A program made the position numbers and the translations under genes. DNA of 30,317 nucleotides from SIG351 sp045627045 (GTDB lineage: Bacteria; Bacillota; Clostridia; HGM11327), in the NCBI GenBank assembly GCA_045627045.1, contig JAZQMY010000057.1:1-30317 (forward strand). The letters run 5' to 3'. Below, piece by piece: positions 8,171 to 15,341 of this stretch. The notes beneath the pieces were generated by a model. That model was given only the letters and a program-made list of their open reading frames with translations, was not told the DNA's origin and did no database searches. The first letter of the stretch is position 1, and each line of letters begins with the position of its first letter.

Positions 8171-8908
8171 TCAGTCGAACTTGTCTCCGACCATTTTCTG
8201 AAGAGACCTTACAAGAGAATCCTGTGATGTTCCCCACGGCTCTTCCCTGAATCTGTAATCAAACTTCTTGATGTACCAATCAAGCTCGCCGTCAAGTCTC
8301 TCAAATGCTTTATACTCCACCGGCATTATGAATTTGAGCCAATCGCTCGCAAATGCCGTATTATAACTGTTTTCTGCCATTTCAACTGACTTTCTGAGGT
8401 GATGGATGCAAAGGCCTCTTGAGGCACCGAGCTTGTTTCTGAACTCCTCATTCGTTTTGTACAGATACAGCATGGTATAAGTGTATCTGTTCATTGCTTC
8501 GTTTACCTTCTTGCAGACCATGCAATCATCATGCTTTGCCTCGATCCACTTGCAGAAATCATCATACTGCTTGTATGCATCGCTCTTCTTATCCGCAAAA
8601 AGCTTTCTCTTGACCTTGAGAGGGAATGATTTTTCCTTTTTCTGCATCTGTCTTACAGTTTCTCTCATATAGGTATGCGTCATAAGAGCAAGACCGAGTC
8701 TGTTCTTCTGATCGTAAAGCTGATGGAAATGCTTCGGGCAAAAGCCGTGCTCGTTCACCTGAACTCTCGTTTCGGGAGCCATGACAGAGCCTCCGAGGAA
8801 CGCCTCTGTGTATAACTTATCCGTTTTGCGCTCAACTGCGCAAAGAAGGCATTCGTCATCCTCGTTGAGTGCATCGATTACAGGTATGGTATCAAGATGG
8901 TACTCCAT
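8171..8908 (-). CDS. DUF6062-like protein with paired Cys/His modules
   Basis: 245 residues, resembling the DUF6062 family of Clostridia; function unknown. The sequence shows a duplicated arrangement: C20-x2-C23 with C57-x2-H60, then C129-x2-C132 with C167-x2-H170. This gives two Cys3His-type modules of about 40 residues that look able to bind zinc. The segment between is charged and helical (KVKRKLFADKK), and no signal peptide or membrane segment is seen, so the protein is probably cytoplasmic. ATG 8908 has AGGA 10 nt upstream. It sits between murA and tsaD on the same strand, but repeats and a terminator-like hairpin separate it from murA, so it may start the tsaD-rng transcript. The zinc-binding role is inferred from spacing only. 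Confidence 0.7.
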   Translation of the reverse strand: MEYHLDTIPVIDALNEDDECLLCAVERKTDKLYTEAFLGGSVMAPETRVQVNEHGFCPKHFHQLYDQKNRLGLALMTHTYMRETVRQMQKKEKSFPLKVKRKLFADKKSDAYKQYDDFCKWIEAKHDDCMVCKKVNEAMNRYTYTMLYLYKTNEEFRNKLGASRGLCIHHLRKSVEMAENSYNTAFASDWLKFIMPVEYKAFERLDGELDWYIKKFDYRFREEPWGTSQDSLVRSLQKMVGDKFD

Positions 8909-8935
8909 AATTCGTCAGTCCTTTTTCTTTTTTAA

Positions 8936-9002
8936 TTGGATAAACACTGATCCCGCCGGTTCAATACAGTCAGTATAGAATCAGAATCAGTGTTTGGATA
9001 AA
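8936..9002. repeat. Overlapping inverted and direct repeats in the murA-DUF6062 gap
   Basis: A 10-bp perfect inverted repeat (AAACACTGAT at 8942-8951 and its complement at 8986-8995) encloses 34 nt. A 9-bp direct repeat TTGGATAAA occurs at 8936-8944 and 8994-9002, overlapping both arms. On the minus strand this lies in the leader of the DUF6062 gene. It could be an operator, a leader structure or the scar of a small element. Confidence 0.6.
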
Positions 9003-9004
9003 TA

Positions 9005-9027
9005 ACAGCATGAAGTTACTTCATGCC
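9005..9027 (-). terminator. Terminator-like hairpin after murA
   Basis: GCATGAAGT (9008-9016) and ACTTCATGC (9018-9026) form a near-perfect palindrome, folding as an 8-bp stem with a 3-nt loop, 13 nt after the murA stop. The minus-strand sequence after it is T-rich but interrupted (TGTTATTTAT), so termination may be partial. Confidence 0.55.
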
Positions 9028-9039
9028 GTTCAATTCGTT

Positions 9040-10302
9040 TCAATATGTTACTCTGTGGATATCTGCTCCGAGCTTGCGGAATTTCTCCTCAAGATTCTCG
9101 TAGCCTCTGTCTATATGCTCAATATTGAGCACCTCTGTGGTGCCCTTTGCGGCAAGCCCTGCAACAACAAGTGCCGCACCTGCTCTGAGGTCGGTTGCCT
9201 TGACGACACTGCCGTGAAGCTCTTCAACGCCATCAAAATAAGCTTTGTTTTCTTTGATTCTGACCTGTGCGCCCATTTTCACAAGCTCTTCAATGTGCTT
9301 GAAGCGGTTCTCGTAAATAGTTTCCTTGATCGTGCTCTCGCCGTCAGCAAGGCAGGCAAGCACGGAAAACGGTTGCTGAAGATCTGTCGGGAATCCCGGA
9401 TAAACAGCTGTTTTGACATCAGCTGCTTCGGGACGCTTATCGCACTTGATAGTAATGGAATCATCATCGTTCGTGACCTCAACGCCCATATCCTCAAGCT
9501 TTGCGCTCAATGTTTCCATGTGCTTCGGAATTACGTTTCTGATGGTGATGTTTCCTCTTGTTGCTGCCGCCGCGAGCATGAATGTTCCTACCTCGATCTG
9601 ATCAGGAATGATGGAATACTCTGCTCTGGTTTTGAGCTCCTTAACGCCTTCAATTCTGATGTTGTCAGTTCCTGCGCCCTTGATCCTTGCGCCCATAAAA
9701 TTGAGGAAGTTTGCAACGTCAACAATGTGGGGCTCCTTTGCGGCATTGATAAGCTCTGTTGCGCCGTCTGCAAGCACTGCGGCAAGCATGACATTAATCG
9801 TTGCGCCTACGCTGACACAGTCAAAGAATATTTCTCTGCCGTTAAGCTTTGTGGCAGAAGCCGTGATACGAAGTCCGTTATCCTCTTCCACAATATCGGC
9901 GCCGAGCGCTCTGAAGCCCTTGATATGCTGATCTATCGGTCTTGAGCCAATCGCACAGCCGCCCGGGAAGGGAATTGAAACCTTTCCGAATCTTCCGAGG
10001 AAAGCTCCGAGAAGATAGTATGATGCGCGCATTTTGACCGCATCCTCTGTGTCTATATATGTATTCGTGATGTTTCTTGTATCAAGTGCAACAGTAGAAT
10101 CCTCTCTGACATACTTGACTCCGACACTTTCAAATATATTCAGGAGAAGCTGAACGTCTTCAATATCAGGAACATTGTTGAAAATAAAAACACCCTTTGT
10201 CATCAGTGCTGCCGTCAATATTCCGAGAGCCGAGTTTTTTGAACCGCCTGCTCTGATTTCTCCTGTAAGCGGTATTCCGCCGTTTATGATATATTTATCC
10301 AA
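9040..10302 (-). CDS. murA: UDP-N-acetylglucosamine 1-carboxyvinyltransferase MurA
   Basis: 420 residues. MurA adds enolpyruvate from PEP to UDP-GlcNAc, the first committed step of peptidoglycan synthesis in the cytoplasm, and is the fosfomycin target. The catalytic cysteine is present as C116 in FPGGCAIGSRP, so the enzyme should be fosfomycin-sensitive at that site. Lys22 (SKN) is also conserved. Start: a TTG at 10302 is preferred, because CGGAGG lies 7-8 nt before it and the N-terminus DKYIINGG then matches the family. A frame-open TTG at 10317 lies upstream of that site and is rejected. A sigma-A promoter lies about 70-100 nt upstream. Many Firmicutes carry two murA genes; which copy this is cannot be told here. 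Confidence 0.95.
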   Translation of the reverse strand: MDKYIINGGIPLTGEIRAGGSKNSALGILTAALMTKGVFIFNNVPDIEDVQLLLNIFESVGVKYVREDSTVALDTRNITNTYIDTEDAVKMRASYYLLGAFLGRFGKVSIPFPGGCAIGSRPIDQHIKGFRALGADIVEEDNGLRITASATKLNGREIFFDCVSVGATINVMLAAVLADGATELINAAKEPHIVDVANFLNFMGARIKGAGTDNIRIEGVKELKTRAEYSIIPDQIEVGTFMLAAAATRGNITIRNVIPKHMETLSAKLEDMGVEVTNDDDSITIKCDKRPEAADVKTAVYPGFPTDLQQPFSVLACLADGESTIKETIYENRFKHIEELVKMGAQVRIKENKAYFDGVEELHGSVVKATDLRAGAALVVAGLAAKGTTEVLNIEHIDRGYENLEEKFRKLGADIHRVTY

Positions 10303-10374
10303 AATATACCTCCGCAATTACTGCTAAGATAAAATGTAATACTCATGTAAAATAAGCATAGAATGTTATTGTAA

Positions 10375-10403
10375 ATTATATCATATTTTTTTATTTTTAA
10401 CAA
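10375..10403 (-). promoter_or_regulatory. Sigma-A promoter for murA
   Basis: On the minus strand TTGTTA (10403-10398), a 17-nt spacer and consensus TATAAT (10380-10375). The leader would be about 65 nt. The 219-nt murA-esterase gap also holds the esterase operon terminator; nothing else was recognised there. Confidence 0.7.
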
Positions 10404-10461
10404 CCCTTTTTTTACATTTATTTCGGCAAATATCAATAATATAGTATTATTTGAGGCGTAT

Positions 10462-10494
10462 AAAAAAGAACAGGAAAGATTATTCTTTCCCGTT
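10462..10494 (-). terminator. Intrinsic terminator of the sugar-metabolism operon
   Basis: An 11-bp stem with one G-U pair (10469-10479 with 10484-10494) and a 4-nt loop, followed on the minus strand by CTTTTTT. It lies about 30 nt after the esterase stop codon. Confidence 0.85.
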
Positions 10495-10521
10495 CCGTTG
10501 ATTTTTTGTTATAAGGCAGTA

Positions 10522-11859
10522 TCAGTCCTCAATCTTTACTCCGTAGCACGCAAGCATCGGCATTCCGAAAATGTCGCGTATGAAGAACGATGGCATCTTT
10601 GTCTGCCAGTAAGCCATGAACCTTGCATCCTTGCCGATCGGTCGCTCTGTTGAAACCTCAATGCCGTCAGGTCTTCTCTTTGCGCTGACAACCGCCATAA
10701 TGCCGTTCTCATCCTCAACGTTGAGTCCGTCTGCAATATTGTCCATGCAGTTCAGACCCTGTGTCTGCTCGTCAAACACGATAAGAAGGCTTGTATCATC
10801 AAGCTTCTTTACCTTTTTAACGTTAGGAGAAGCCGCCATTGCCGTCATATGGTAATATCCGCTGAGAAGCGATGCCGCTATTCTTTCACCGAGGATAACG
10901 TTGCATCCGCTGCTGTTGTGAATGCCGTCTGTGGTGTAGAGGTCGAGCGAAGAAACGCAGAAAACGTTCTTTATCGTCATTGCCGCCTGTCTCTGTGCTT
11001 CCCTTACAATGCCCCACGGTCTTATAAGGTCAAGATTGCGTGAAGAATTCGTATGCTTATTCAGCTGGACAGTTGCAAAGGGAACGTCTCCTATCTTCTC
11101 TCTCCAGAGGCTGACCATGCTTGTAAACTTTTCAAGATACGAAGGAGCCTTTTCCATGCTCGTTTCGGAGCATCCCTGATACCAGATCACACCTGCAACG
11201 TCTCCGACCTCCTCAAGCTTTTCCATGAGAGCATCATAAAGGAAGTGATCCTCCTCAAGAGGATGGAACAGCCTGAGAGGTGCTCCGCCCTGCGCCGCTT
11301 GAACAAGTCCTATCGGCAGGCCAAGTCTTCTTGCCATCGTTCTTGCAAACGAAAGCGAAGGTGATGTACCTGAATTCGGGTCTGAATTCCTGTATATCGT
11401 ATCTATGCATGAATTGAGCGGATGAACGGCTATTTCCCACTGACCCTTGTTATTGAATGAATGAACGCCGAGCTGTGGCGGATCATATGCGGCATCTCTG
11501 CCGTATGCAGACATATTGCTCTGTCCTGCAACGATAAATACCTCGCCTACGCCGAAGTGGTTGACTGTTTTTATCAGCAGGCCCCATTCAGCCCAGCCTG
11601 AATAAGGATCAAGCGTACCTTCAAAGGCTCTTGCCTCTGCTTTATAAAGACCGCCCTCTGGAATTGTGAAATCCACAGTCCACTTGTTGCCCTCAACGCT
11701 GCACTGCGTGAACGGAACCACAACAGAGTTATCGTCTTCTCTTAAAATTCTCGCAACGATTATTTTGTTTTCAGGCAATTCATATTCGCCGCAGAATGTG
11801 CATTCGGCAACACCGTTTTTTCTCTGGATTATTTTGAAATCTGACAGTACGTTCTTCAC
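10522..11859 (-). CDS. SGNH-family acetylesterase (sialate O-acetylesterase-like)
   Basis: 445 residues, resembling the sialate O-acetylesterase / DUF303 (CE6-like) group that removes O-acetyl groups from sialic acids or plant and host glycans. Block I is GQSNM with nucleophile S114, a middle block is GVIWYQGCSE (about 223-232), and the catalytic Asp/His pair is D311 and H314 in DGIHNSSG. An N-terminal beta-rich region (1-100) resembles the usual accessory domain of these esterases. No signal peptide is seen, so it probably acts on imported sugars. It starts with GTG at 11859, which overlaps the upstream stop by 4 nt (GTGA), so it is translationally coupled to the oxidoreductase. The substrate is not known. 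Confidence 0.82.
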   Translation of the reverse strand: MKNVLSDFKIIQRKNGVAECTFCGEYELPENKIIVARILREDDNSVVVPFTQCSVEGNKWTVDFTIPEGGLYKAEARAFEGTLDPYSGWAEWGLLIKTVNHFGVGEVFIVAGQSNMSAYGRDAAYDPPQLGVHSFNNKGQWEIAVHPLNSCIDTIYRNSDPNSGTSPSLSFARTMARRLGLPIGLVQAAQGGAPLRLFHPLEEDHFLYDALMEKLEEVGDVAGVIWYQGCSETSMEKAPSYLEKFTSMVSLWREKIGDVPFATVQLNKHTNSSRNLDLIRPWGIVREAQRQAAMTIKNVFCVSSLDLYTTDGIHNSSGCNVILGERIAASLLSGYYHMTAMAASPNVKKVKKLDDTSLLIVFDEQTQGLNCMDNIADGLNVEDENGIMAVVSAKRRPDGIEVSTERPIGKDARFMAYWQTKMPSFFIRDIFGMPMLACYGVKIED

Positions 11860-12947
11860 TTGAGCATATTCTCAACCTTTACAGGCATTCCTGTTTCCAT
11901 TGACTTATTGCAAGCAAGAACGAACGCAAGCGTCTTGACCGCATCCTCGTACGGAGCATAAATTCCCGATTTATCTCCCGTGATTACAGCATTGACAAAG
12001 GCTCTGTCGTTTGTCATACCTGCATCGCCGGAGGATCTGTATCTTATAAAGTCACCTGAAGATGCTGCAATACCGCCGTCGTTTGCGATGACAAAGCCTG
12101 CCTTCTCTGCTTCAGCCTTCTTTTCTGCCTTCTCGCCGTAGATATCAAGTCTGCTGAGAATTCTGAGCTCGCAACGCTTGTCCTTTGCTGAGAAAGTAAA
12201 GTTGGAGTCAAAGCCCTCGCCCGAAGTGATGTAACAACCTGTATTAAGTGAAGCAAGTACACCATTCTTGAATCTTACAACTGATGTTGTAAGATCGTCT
12301 GTATCATAATCGGCAGGTGTACCCTTGTAGTTCTTTACATTGCCTCTCTGACCGTATGTGAATACCTCTTCAGGCTCACCGACAAGATAACGCACAATAT
12401 CAAAATTATGTATAGTCTGCTCAACTATCTGACCGCCGGAAAGTTCCTTGATGTGCCACCACGGTGTTCCCGGAAGTCCGCCCATTCTGTTGCAGCTTAC
12501 GAATACTATCTCGTTCTCTTCCATAAACTTCTTCTGCGGAGCGACAAGGTTGGATGCTCTGCACTGGAAGCCTACTGCAGTGATTATATTGTTCTCTGCG
12601 GCAAGGTCTCTTATTTCCTTTGCAAGCTCCATATCAAGTGCAACAGGTTTTTCAACGAAGAAATGGATGCCTCTTGCAATCAGTCCCTTTTCAACGGCGC
12701 CGTGACAGTACGGAGGAATACAGATAAAGCACATATCCGGCTTTACCTCATCACACATAACTGCAAAATCAGTATAATACTTATCACAGCCTGCCTTTTC
12801 TGCATAGTTTTTTGCTCTTTCTTCAATCAGGTCGCAAAAGCCGACAAGGTCAACAATTCCTTCCTCCTTAAACTGAATAAGATGTTCAAGATGATAGCCT
12901 CCTATTCCGCCGCAACCAATAAGTGCAAGTTTTTTCTTTTCTGCCAT
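11856..12947 (-). CDS. Gfo/Idh/MocA-family NAD(P)-dependent sugar oxidoreductase
   Basis: 363 residues. The Rossmann nucleotide-binding motif is GCGGIG at 11-16, and the catalytic lysine is K100 in the family EKP motif. A GGQIVEQTIHNFD segment corresponds to the conserved C-terminal-domain active-site region. Family members oxidise or epimerise sugars, inositols or amino sugars; the exact substrate cannot be read from sequence. ATG 12947 has AAAGGAA 6-7 nt upstream. It is 15 nt after the isomerase and overlaps the esterase by 4 nt. The three together look like a small operon for a modified, possibly O-acetylated, sugar. Confidence 0.88.
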   Translation of the reverse strand: MAEKKKLALIGCGGIGGYHLEHLIQFKEEGIVDLVGFCDLIEERAKNYAEKAGCDKYYTDFAVMCDEVKPDMCFICIPPYCHGAVEKGLIARGIHFFVEKPVALDMELAKEIRDLAAENNIITAVGFQCRASNLVAPQKKFMEENEIVFVSCNRMGGLPGTPWWHIKELSGGQIVEQTIHNFDIVRYLVGEPEEVFTYGQRGNVKNYKGTPADYDTDDLTTSVVRFKNGVLASLNTGCYITSGEGFDSNFTFSAKDKRCELRILSRLDIYGEKAEKKAEAEKAGFVIANDGGIAASSGDFIRYRSSGDAGMTNDRAFVNAVITGDKSGIYAPYEDAVKTLAFVLACNKSMETGMPVKVENMLK

Positions 12948-12962
12948 ATTTTTTATTTCCTT

Positions 12963-13808
12963 TCATTTATTTGCTATATCGCAGAGTGACTTCACCTGCG
13001 AATAAGTTATCTTATAAAATTCGTCCCATGTCATATTATCATCATCCTTGCCGACTTCAGCAGTAATATATCCATCAAAGCCCGTTTTGGCAAGAAGAGG
13101 CATTGTTTTTTCCCAGTTGATATCGCCTTCTGTTACGTTGACAAAAGAACCACCGCGATTAATTCCGCTCCTTCTTTTATAGCCCTTGACGTGGATTTTG
13201 TCGATTCTGCTTCCGAGAATCTCTACCCAGTATTCGCTCCAGGAAAAAGCGTGCATATTGCCCAGATCCAGATATGCGCCGTAAATATCCGTGCCTATCT
13301 CATCAACAAAATTTGCCATGTCAAAAGGTGAAGTAAAGAATCCGTTCCACACGTTCTCAACGTCTATCTTCACCTTGCAATCCTTCATCTCTTCCCTGAG
13401 CTCCTTGAGTGCCGTGAGTGAATTGTTCCACGAAGCAAGAAGGGATCTTCCCTCCTTCATTCCGCCCGGAACGATAAGTATTCCCGTAGCGCCGAGCTTA
13501 TTTGCAACATAGACCTGTCTTCTGACGATCTTTTTTGCTTTCTCTCTCACTGCGGGATCGTTGTCCCCGAGCATACCCTCATATAATGAAGATGAAATAC
13601 TTACTACCGGAAGAGAATACTTCTCCGAATAACGTCTGATGTCATCAAGAGTTTCATCGCTCGTTTCAAACGTTATTGCGTGAGCACTTCCGGGATTATC
13701 AAGATTCAGCTCTATTCCGTCATAACCGTGCGACGAAATAATTCTGAACATATCTTCGAATCCAAGTCCATATTCAACAGACCATGCATTGATAGATGTC
13801 TTAATCAT
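12963..13808 (-). CDS. Sugar phosphate isomerase/epimerase (xylose isomerase-like TIM barrel)
   Basis: 281 residues. Start ATG 13808 is chosen because a strong GGGGGA site precedes it; the frame stays open 53 codons upstream into the promoter region. The AP-endonuclease-2 type TIM barrel is recognisable by its metal-binding residues: E151 (DVENVWNG), D181 and H186 (LDLGNMH), H206 (IHVKGY) and E251 (TAEVG). Relatives include D-tagatose 3-epimerase, inosose isomerase and 3-dehydroshikimate dehydratase; this window does not decide between them. It is first in the operon with the oxidoreductase and the esterase, which supports a carbohydrate role. Transcription probably starts from the extended -10 promoter at 13855-13863. 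Confidence 0.85.
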   Translation of the reverse strand: MIKTSINAWSVEYGLGFEDMFRIISSHGYDGIELNLDNPGSAHAITFETSDETLDDIRRYSEKYSLPVVSISSSLYEGMLGDNDPAVREKAKKIVRRQVYVANKLGATGILIVPGGMKEGRSLLASWNNSLTALKELREEMKDCKVKIDVENVWNGFFTSPFDMANFVDEIGTDIYGAYLDLGNMHAFSWSEYWVEILGSRIDKIHVKGYKRRSGINRGGSFVNVTEGDINWEKTMPLLAKTGFDGYITAEVGKDDDNMTWDEFYKITYSQVKSLCDIANK

Positions 13809-13854
13809 TATTTTCCCCCGTTTCCGGCAGAGCACTGCTTCTGCCTTTGTTACT

Positions 13855-13863
13855 ATTATATCA
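13855..13863 (-). promoter_or_regulatory. Extended -10 promoter for the sugar operon
   Basis: On the minus strand TGATATAAT (13863-13855) is an extended -10 element (TGn plus consensus TATAAT). No good -35 is visible, as is usual for this promoter type. It drives the isomerase, oxidoreductase and esterase genes and lies back to back with the trmH-family promoter. Confidence 0.6.
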
Positions 13864-13922
13864 TAAATCATGCGAAACAGCACACTTTTTTGTACATTTC
13901 CAATATTTTTTATTTTTTTGCT

Positions 13923-13950
13923 TTGCAAAAAATGATTTTTGTAGTATAAT
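13923..13950 (+). promoter_or_regulatory. Promoter for the SpoU-family methyltransferase
   Basis: TTGCAA (13923-13928), a 16-nt spacer and consensus TATAAT (13945-13950), about 34 nt before ATG 13984. The ribosome binding site AGGA lies at about 13970. Confidence 0.65.
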
Positions 13951-13983
13951 ACGCATATAAATTTCACACAGGATTATTTCAGC

Positions 13984-15096
13984 ATGAACAACAGCTTATA
14001 TATCAACGAGATAAAATCGGAAGCAGGACTTACAGAGCCTTTTGAAACAGTTGCAGAATACAAGATTCCGTCAGGGACAGAATATCTCATCAAAAAGAAT
14101 GATTCATATTATATTCTCGCATCAAGCCTGAGAGGCTTTACTGCCCTTGCCGCAAAAATTCCGTTTGCATATAAAGGAAAGATCACGATTCCTTCATTCT
14201 TCGGCAATACCGCTCTCACAGGAAGGAAAGCAGAGGTCATCTCCAGCACGGAAAAGACTGCTGTTCTCTCCGTTGAGCCGCTTTTCCCCGTAAGATATGA
14301 TCACAACATCATTGACAGCAAGAAGGATCCTGTTTTTGCCGAGATAAAAAGAGCCGAAGCGCTTTCGCACAGAAAGGAAGACGGTCTCATCGTGCTTGAA
14401 GAGGAACGTCTTGTCAAGAGAGCCGTTGATGACAGGCTTGACGTTCTTTATATTCTGTATTCTCCGAAAGCGCAGACTGTCACGAACGGCACGCTTGAAA
14501 AAGCCAAAGCTCTGGGTATTCCTTGCTTTATAATCAATGACGGACTGATGGCATCAATCACGGAAACAAAGCCCGTTCCGAAGGAACTTGCTCTTGTCAG
14601 ATTGCCTTCATATTCAATCAGTGAACTCTCCGCCACAGGCAATGCAACAGTGCTGATCGCCGATAACGTTGAAAATCCCGATAACCTCGGTCTGATAATC
14701 AGAACAGCCGATGCCTGCGGTGCCGATGCGGTCATTTCGGTAGGAACGGAAGCAAGCATTTTCCACAGAAACTGCATCAGAGCTTCAAGAGGCGCAATGG
14801 GACGCTTTCCTGTTTTTGAATACGATGTTTCTTCCTTCAAGGATATGATAAAGGAGCTGAGGGAGCAGGGCTACACCATTTTCGGTTCAAGCGCCAGAAC
14901 AAATCTCACTGTTCACGATACAGGTGACACCTCTCTTCGTGCGTTCGTTGTTTCCAACGAGACAAACGGCATCACAGACAGAATGAGAGCAGAGTGTGAT
15001 GAAATGATAAGAATTCCTATGGCTTCTGGTCAGTCTTCCTTCAATGTTGCCGTTGCGGCAGGCATAATTCTTGCATTTGCGCTGAAATTTGAATAA
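13984..15096 (+). CDS. TrmH/SpoU-family RNA 2'-O-methyltransferase with an N-terminal extension
   Basis: 370 residues, about 100 longer than typical SpoU enzymes. The SAM-binding trefoil-knot domain is C-terminal: motif 1 ENPDNLGLIIRTADA (230-244), motif 2 VSNETNG (323-329; the usual form is GNEGxG) and motif 3 IPMASGQSSFNVAVA (344-358). A substrate-binding domain of the L30e-like type covers about 112-205. Residues 1-110 form an additional beta-rich region that I do not recognise. The enzyme should methylate a ribose in rRNA or tRNA using SAM; the target position is unknown. ATG 13984 has AGGA 10 nt upstream. No strong terminator follows; a weak inverted repeat at 15127-15148 overlaps the tRNA promoter. 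Confidence 0.88.
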   Translation: MNNSLYINEIKSEAGLTEPFETVAEYKIPSGTEYLIKKNDSYYILASSLRGFTALAAKIPFAYKGKITIPSFFGNTALTGRKAEVISSTEKTAVLSVEPLFPVRYDHNIIDSKKDPVFAEIKRAEALSHRKEDGLIVLEEERLVKRAVDDRLDVLYILYSPKAQTVTNGTLEKAKALGIPCFIINDGLMASITETKPVPKELALVRLPSYSISELSATGNATVLIADNVENPDNLGLIIRTADACGADAVISVGTEASIFHRNCIRASRGAMGRFPVFEYDVSSFKDMIKELREQGYTIFGSSARTNLTVHDTGDTSLRAFVVSNETNGITDRMRAECDEMIRIPMASGQSSFNVAVAAGIILAFALKFE

Positions 15097-15131
15097 GAGC
15101 AAAAATAATTCATAAAAAATAAAAAAAGTGC

Positions 15132-15160
15132 TTGACAAAAAAAGCATTTTGATATATAAT
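15132..15160 (+). promoter_or_regulatory. Consensus sigma-A promoter for tRNA-Glu
   Basis: A perfect TTGACA (15132-15137), exactly 17 nt, and a perfect TATAAT (15155-15160), about 45 nt before the tRNA. This is the strongest-looking promoter in the window and probably also supplies bipA. Confidence 0.9.
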
Positions 15161-15205
15161 ATGCAATGTTGATTCGGTTCTGCTGCAGAGACATTCAAAG
15201 CATAA

Positions 15206-15281
15206 GCCTCCATGGTCAAGCGGTCTAAGACATCGCCCTCTCACGGCGGTAACAAGGGTTCGATTCCCTTTGGGGGTACCA
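15206..15281 (+). tRNA. tRNA-Glu (anticodon CTC)
   Basis: A full cloverleaf can be drawn. The acceptor arm is 15206-15212 paired with 15271-15277 (G1-U72 wobble), the D arm has GGTC...GAC, and the anticodon stem TCGCC/GGCGG encloses loop CTCTCAC with anticodon CTC. The T arm is AAGGG-TTCGATT-CCCTT. The discriminator is A, and CCA (15279-15281) is encoded. Body and loops closely resemble clostridial tRNA-Glu, whose usual anticodon is TTC. This isoacceptor reads GAG only, so a tRNA-Glu(TTC) must exist elsewhere in the genome. Confidence 0.93.
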
Positions 15282-15294
15282 AATTCCAAAAAAC

Positions 15295-15320
15295 GTGTCG
15301 TATTTATGCGACACTTTTTT
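15295..15320 (+). terminator. Terminator between tRNA-Glu and bipA
   Basis: GTGTCG (15295-15300) pairs with CGACAC (15309-15314), extended inward by one wobble and one A-T pair around a TTTA loop, then TTTTTT (15315-15320). It lies only 21 nt before the bipA start codon, with no promoter visible between them. Confidence 0.8.
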
Positions 15321-15341
15321 ACTGTAAAGGAGAAAAAGATT

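Noticed and set aside
9010..9945. 311-residue plus-strand open frame opposite murA
   Set aside because: It is antisense to a clearly conserved murA, is rich in Cys and Ser in a shadow-like pattern, and has no ribosome binding site or family match.
12408..12989. 193-residue plus-strand open frame opposite the Gfo/Idh/MocA gene
   Set aside because: Antisense to a conserved enzyme; composition is typical of a complementary-strand frame and no homology is recognisable.
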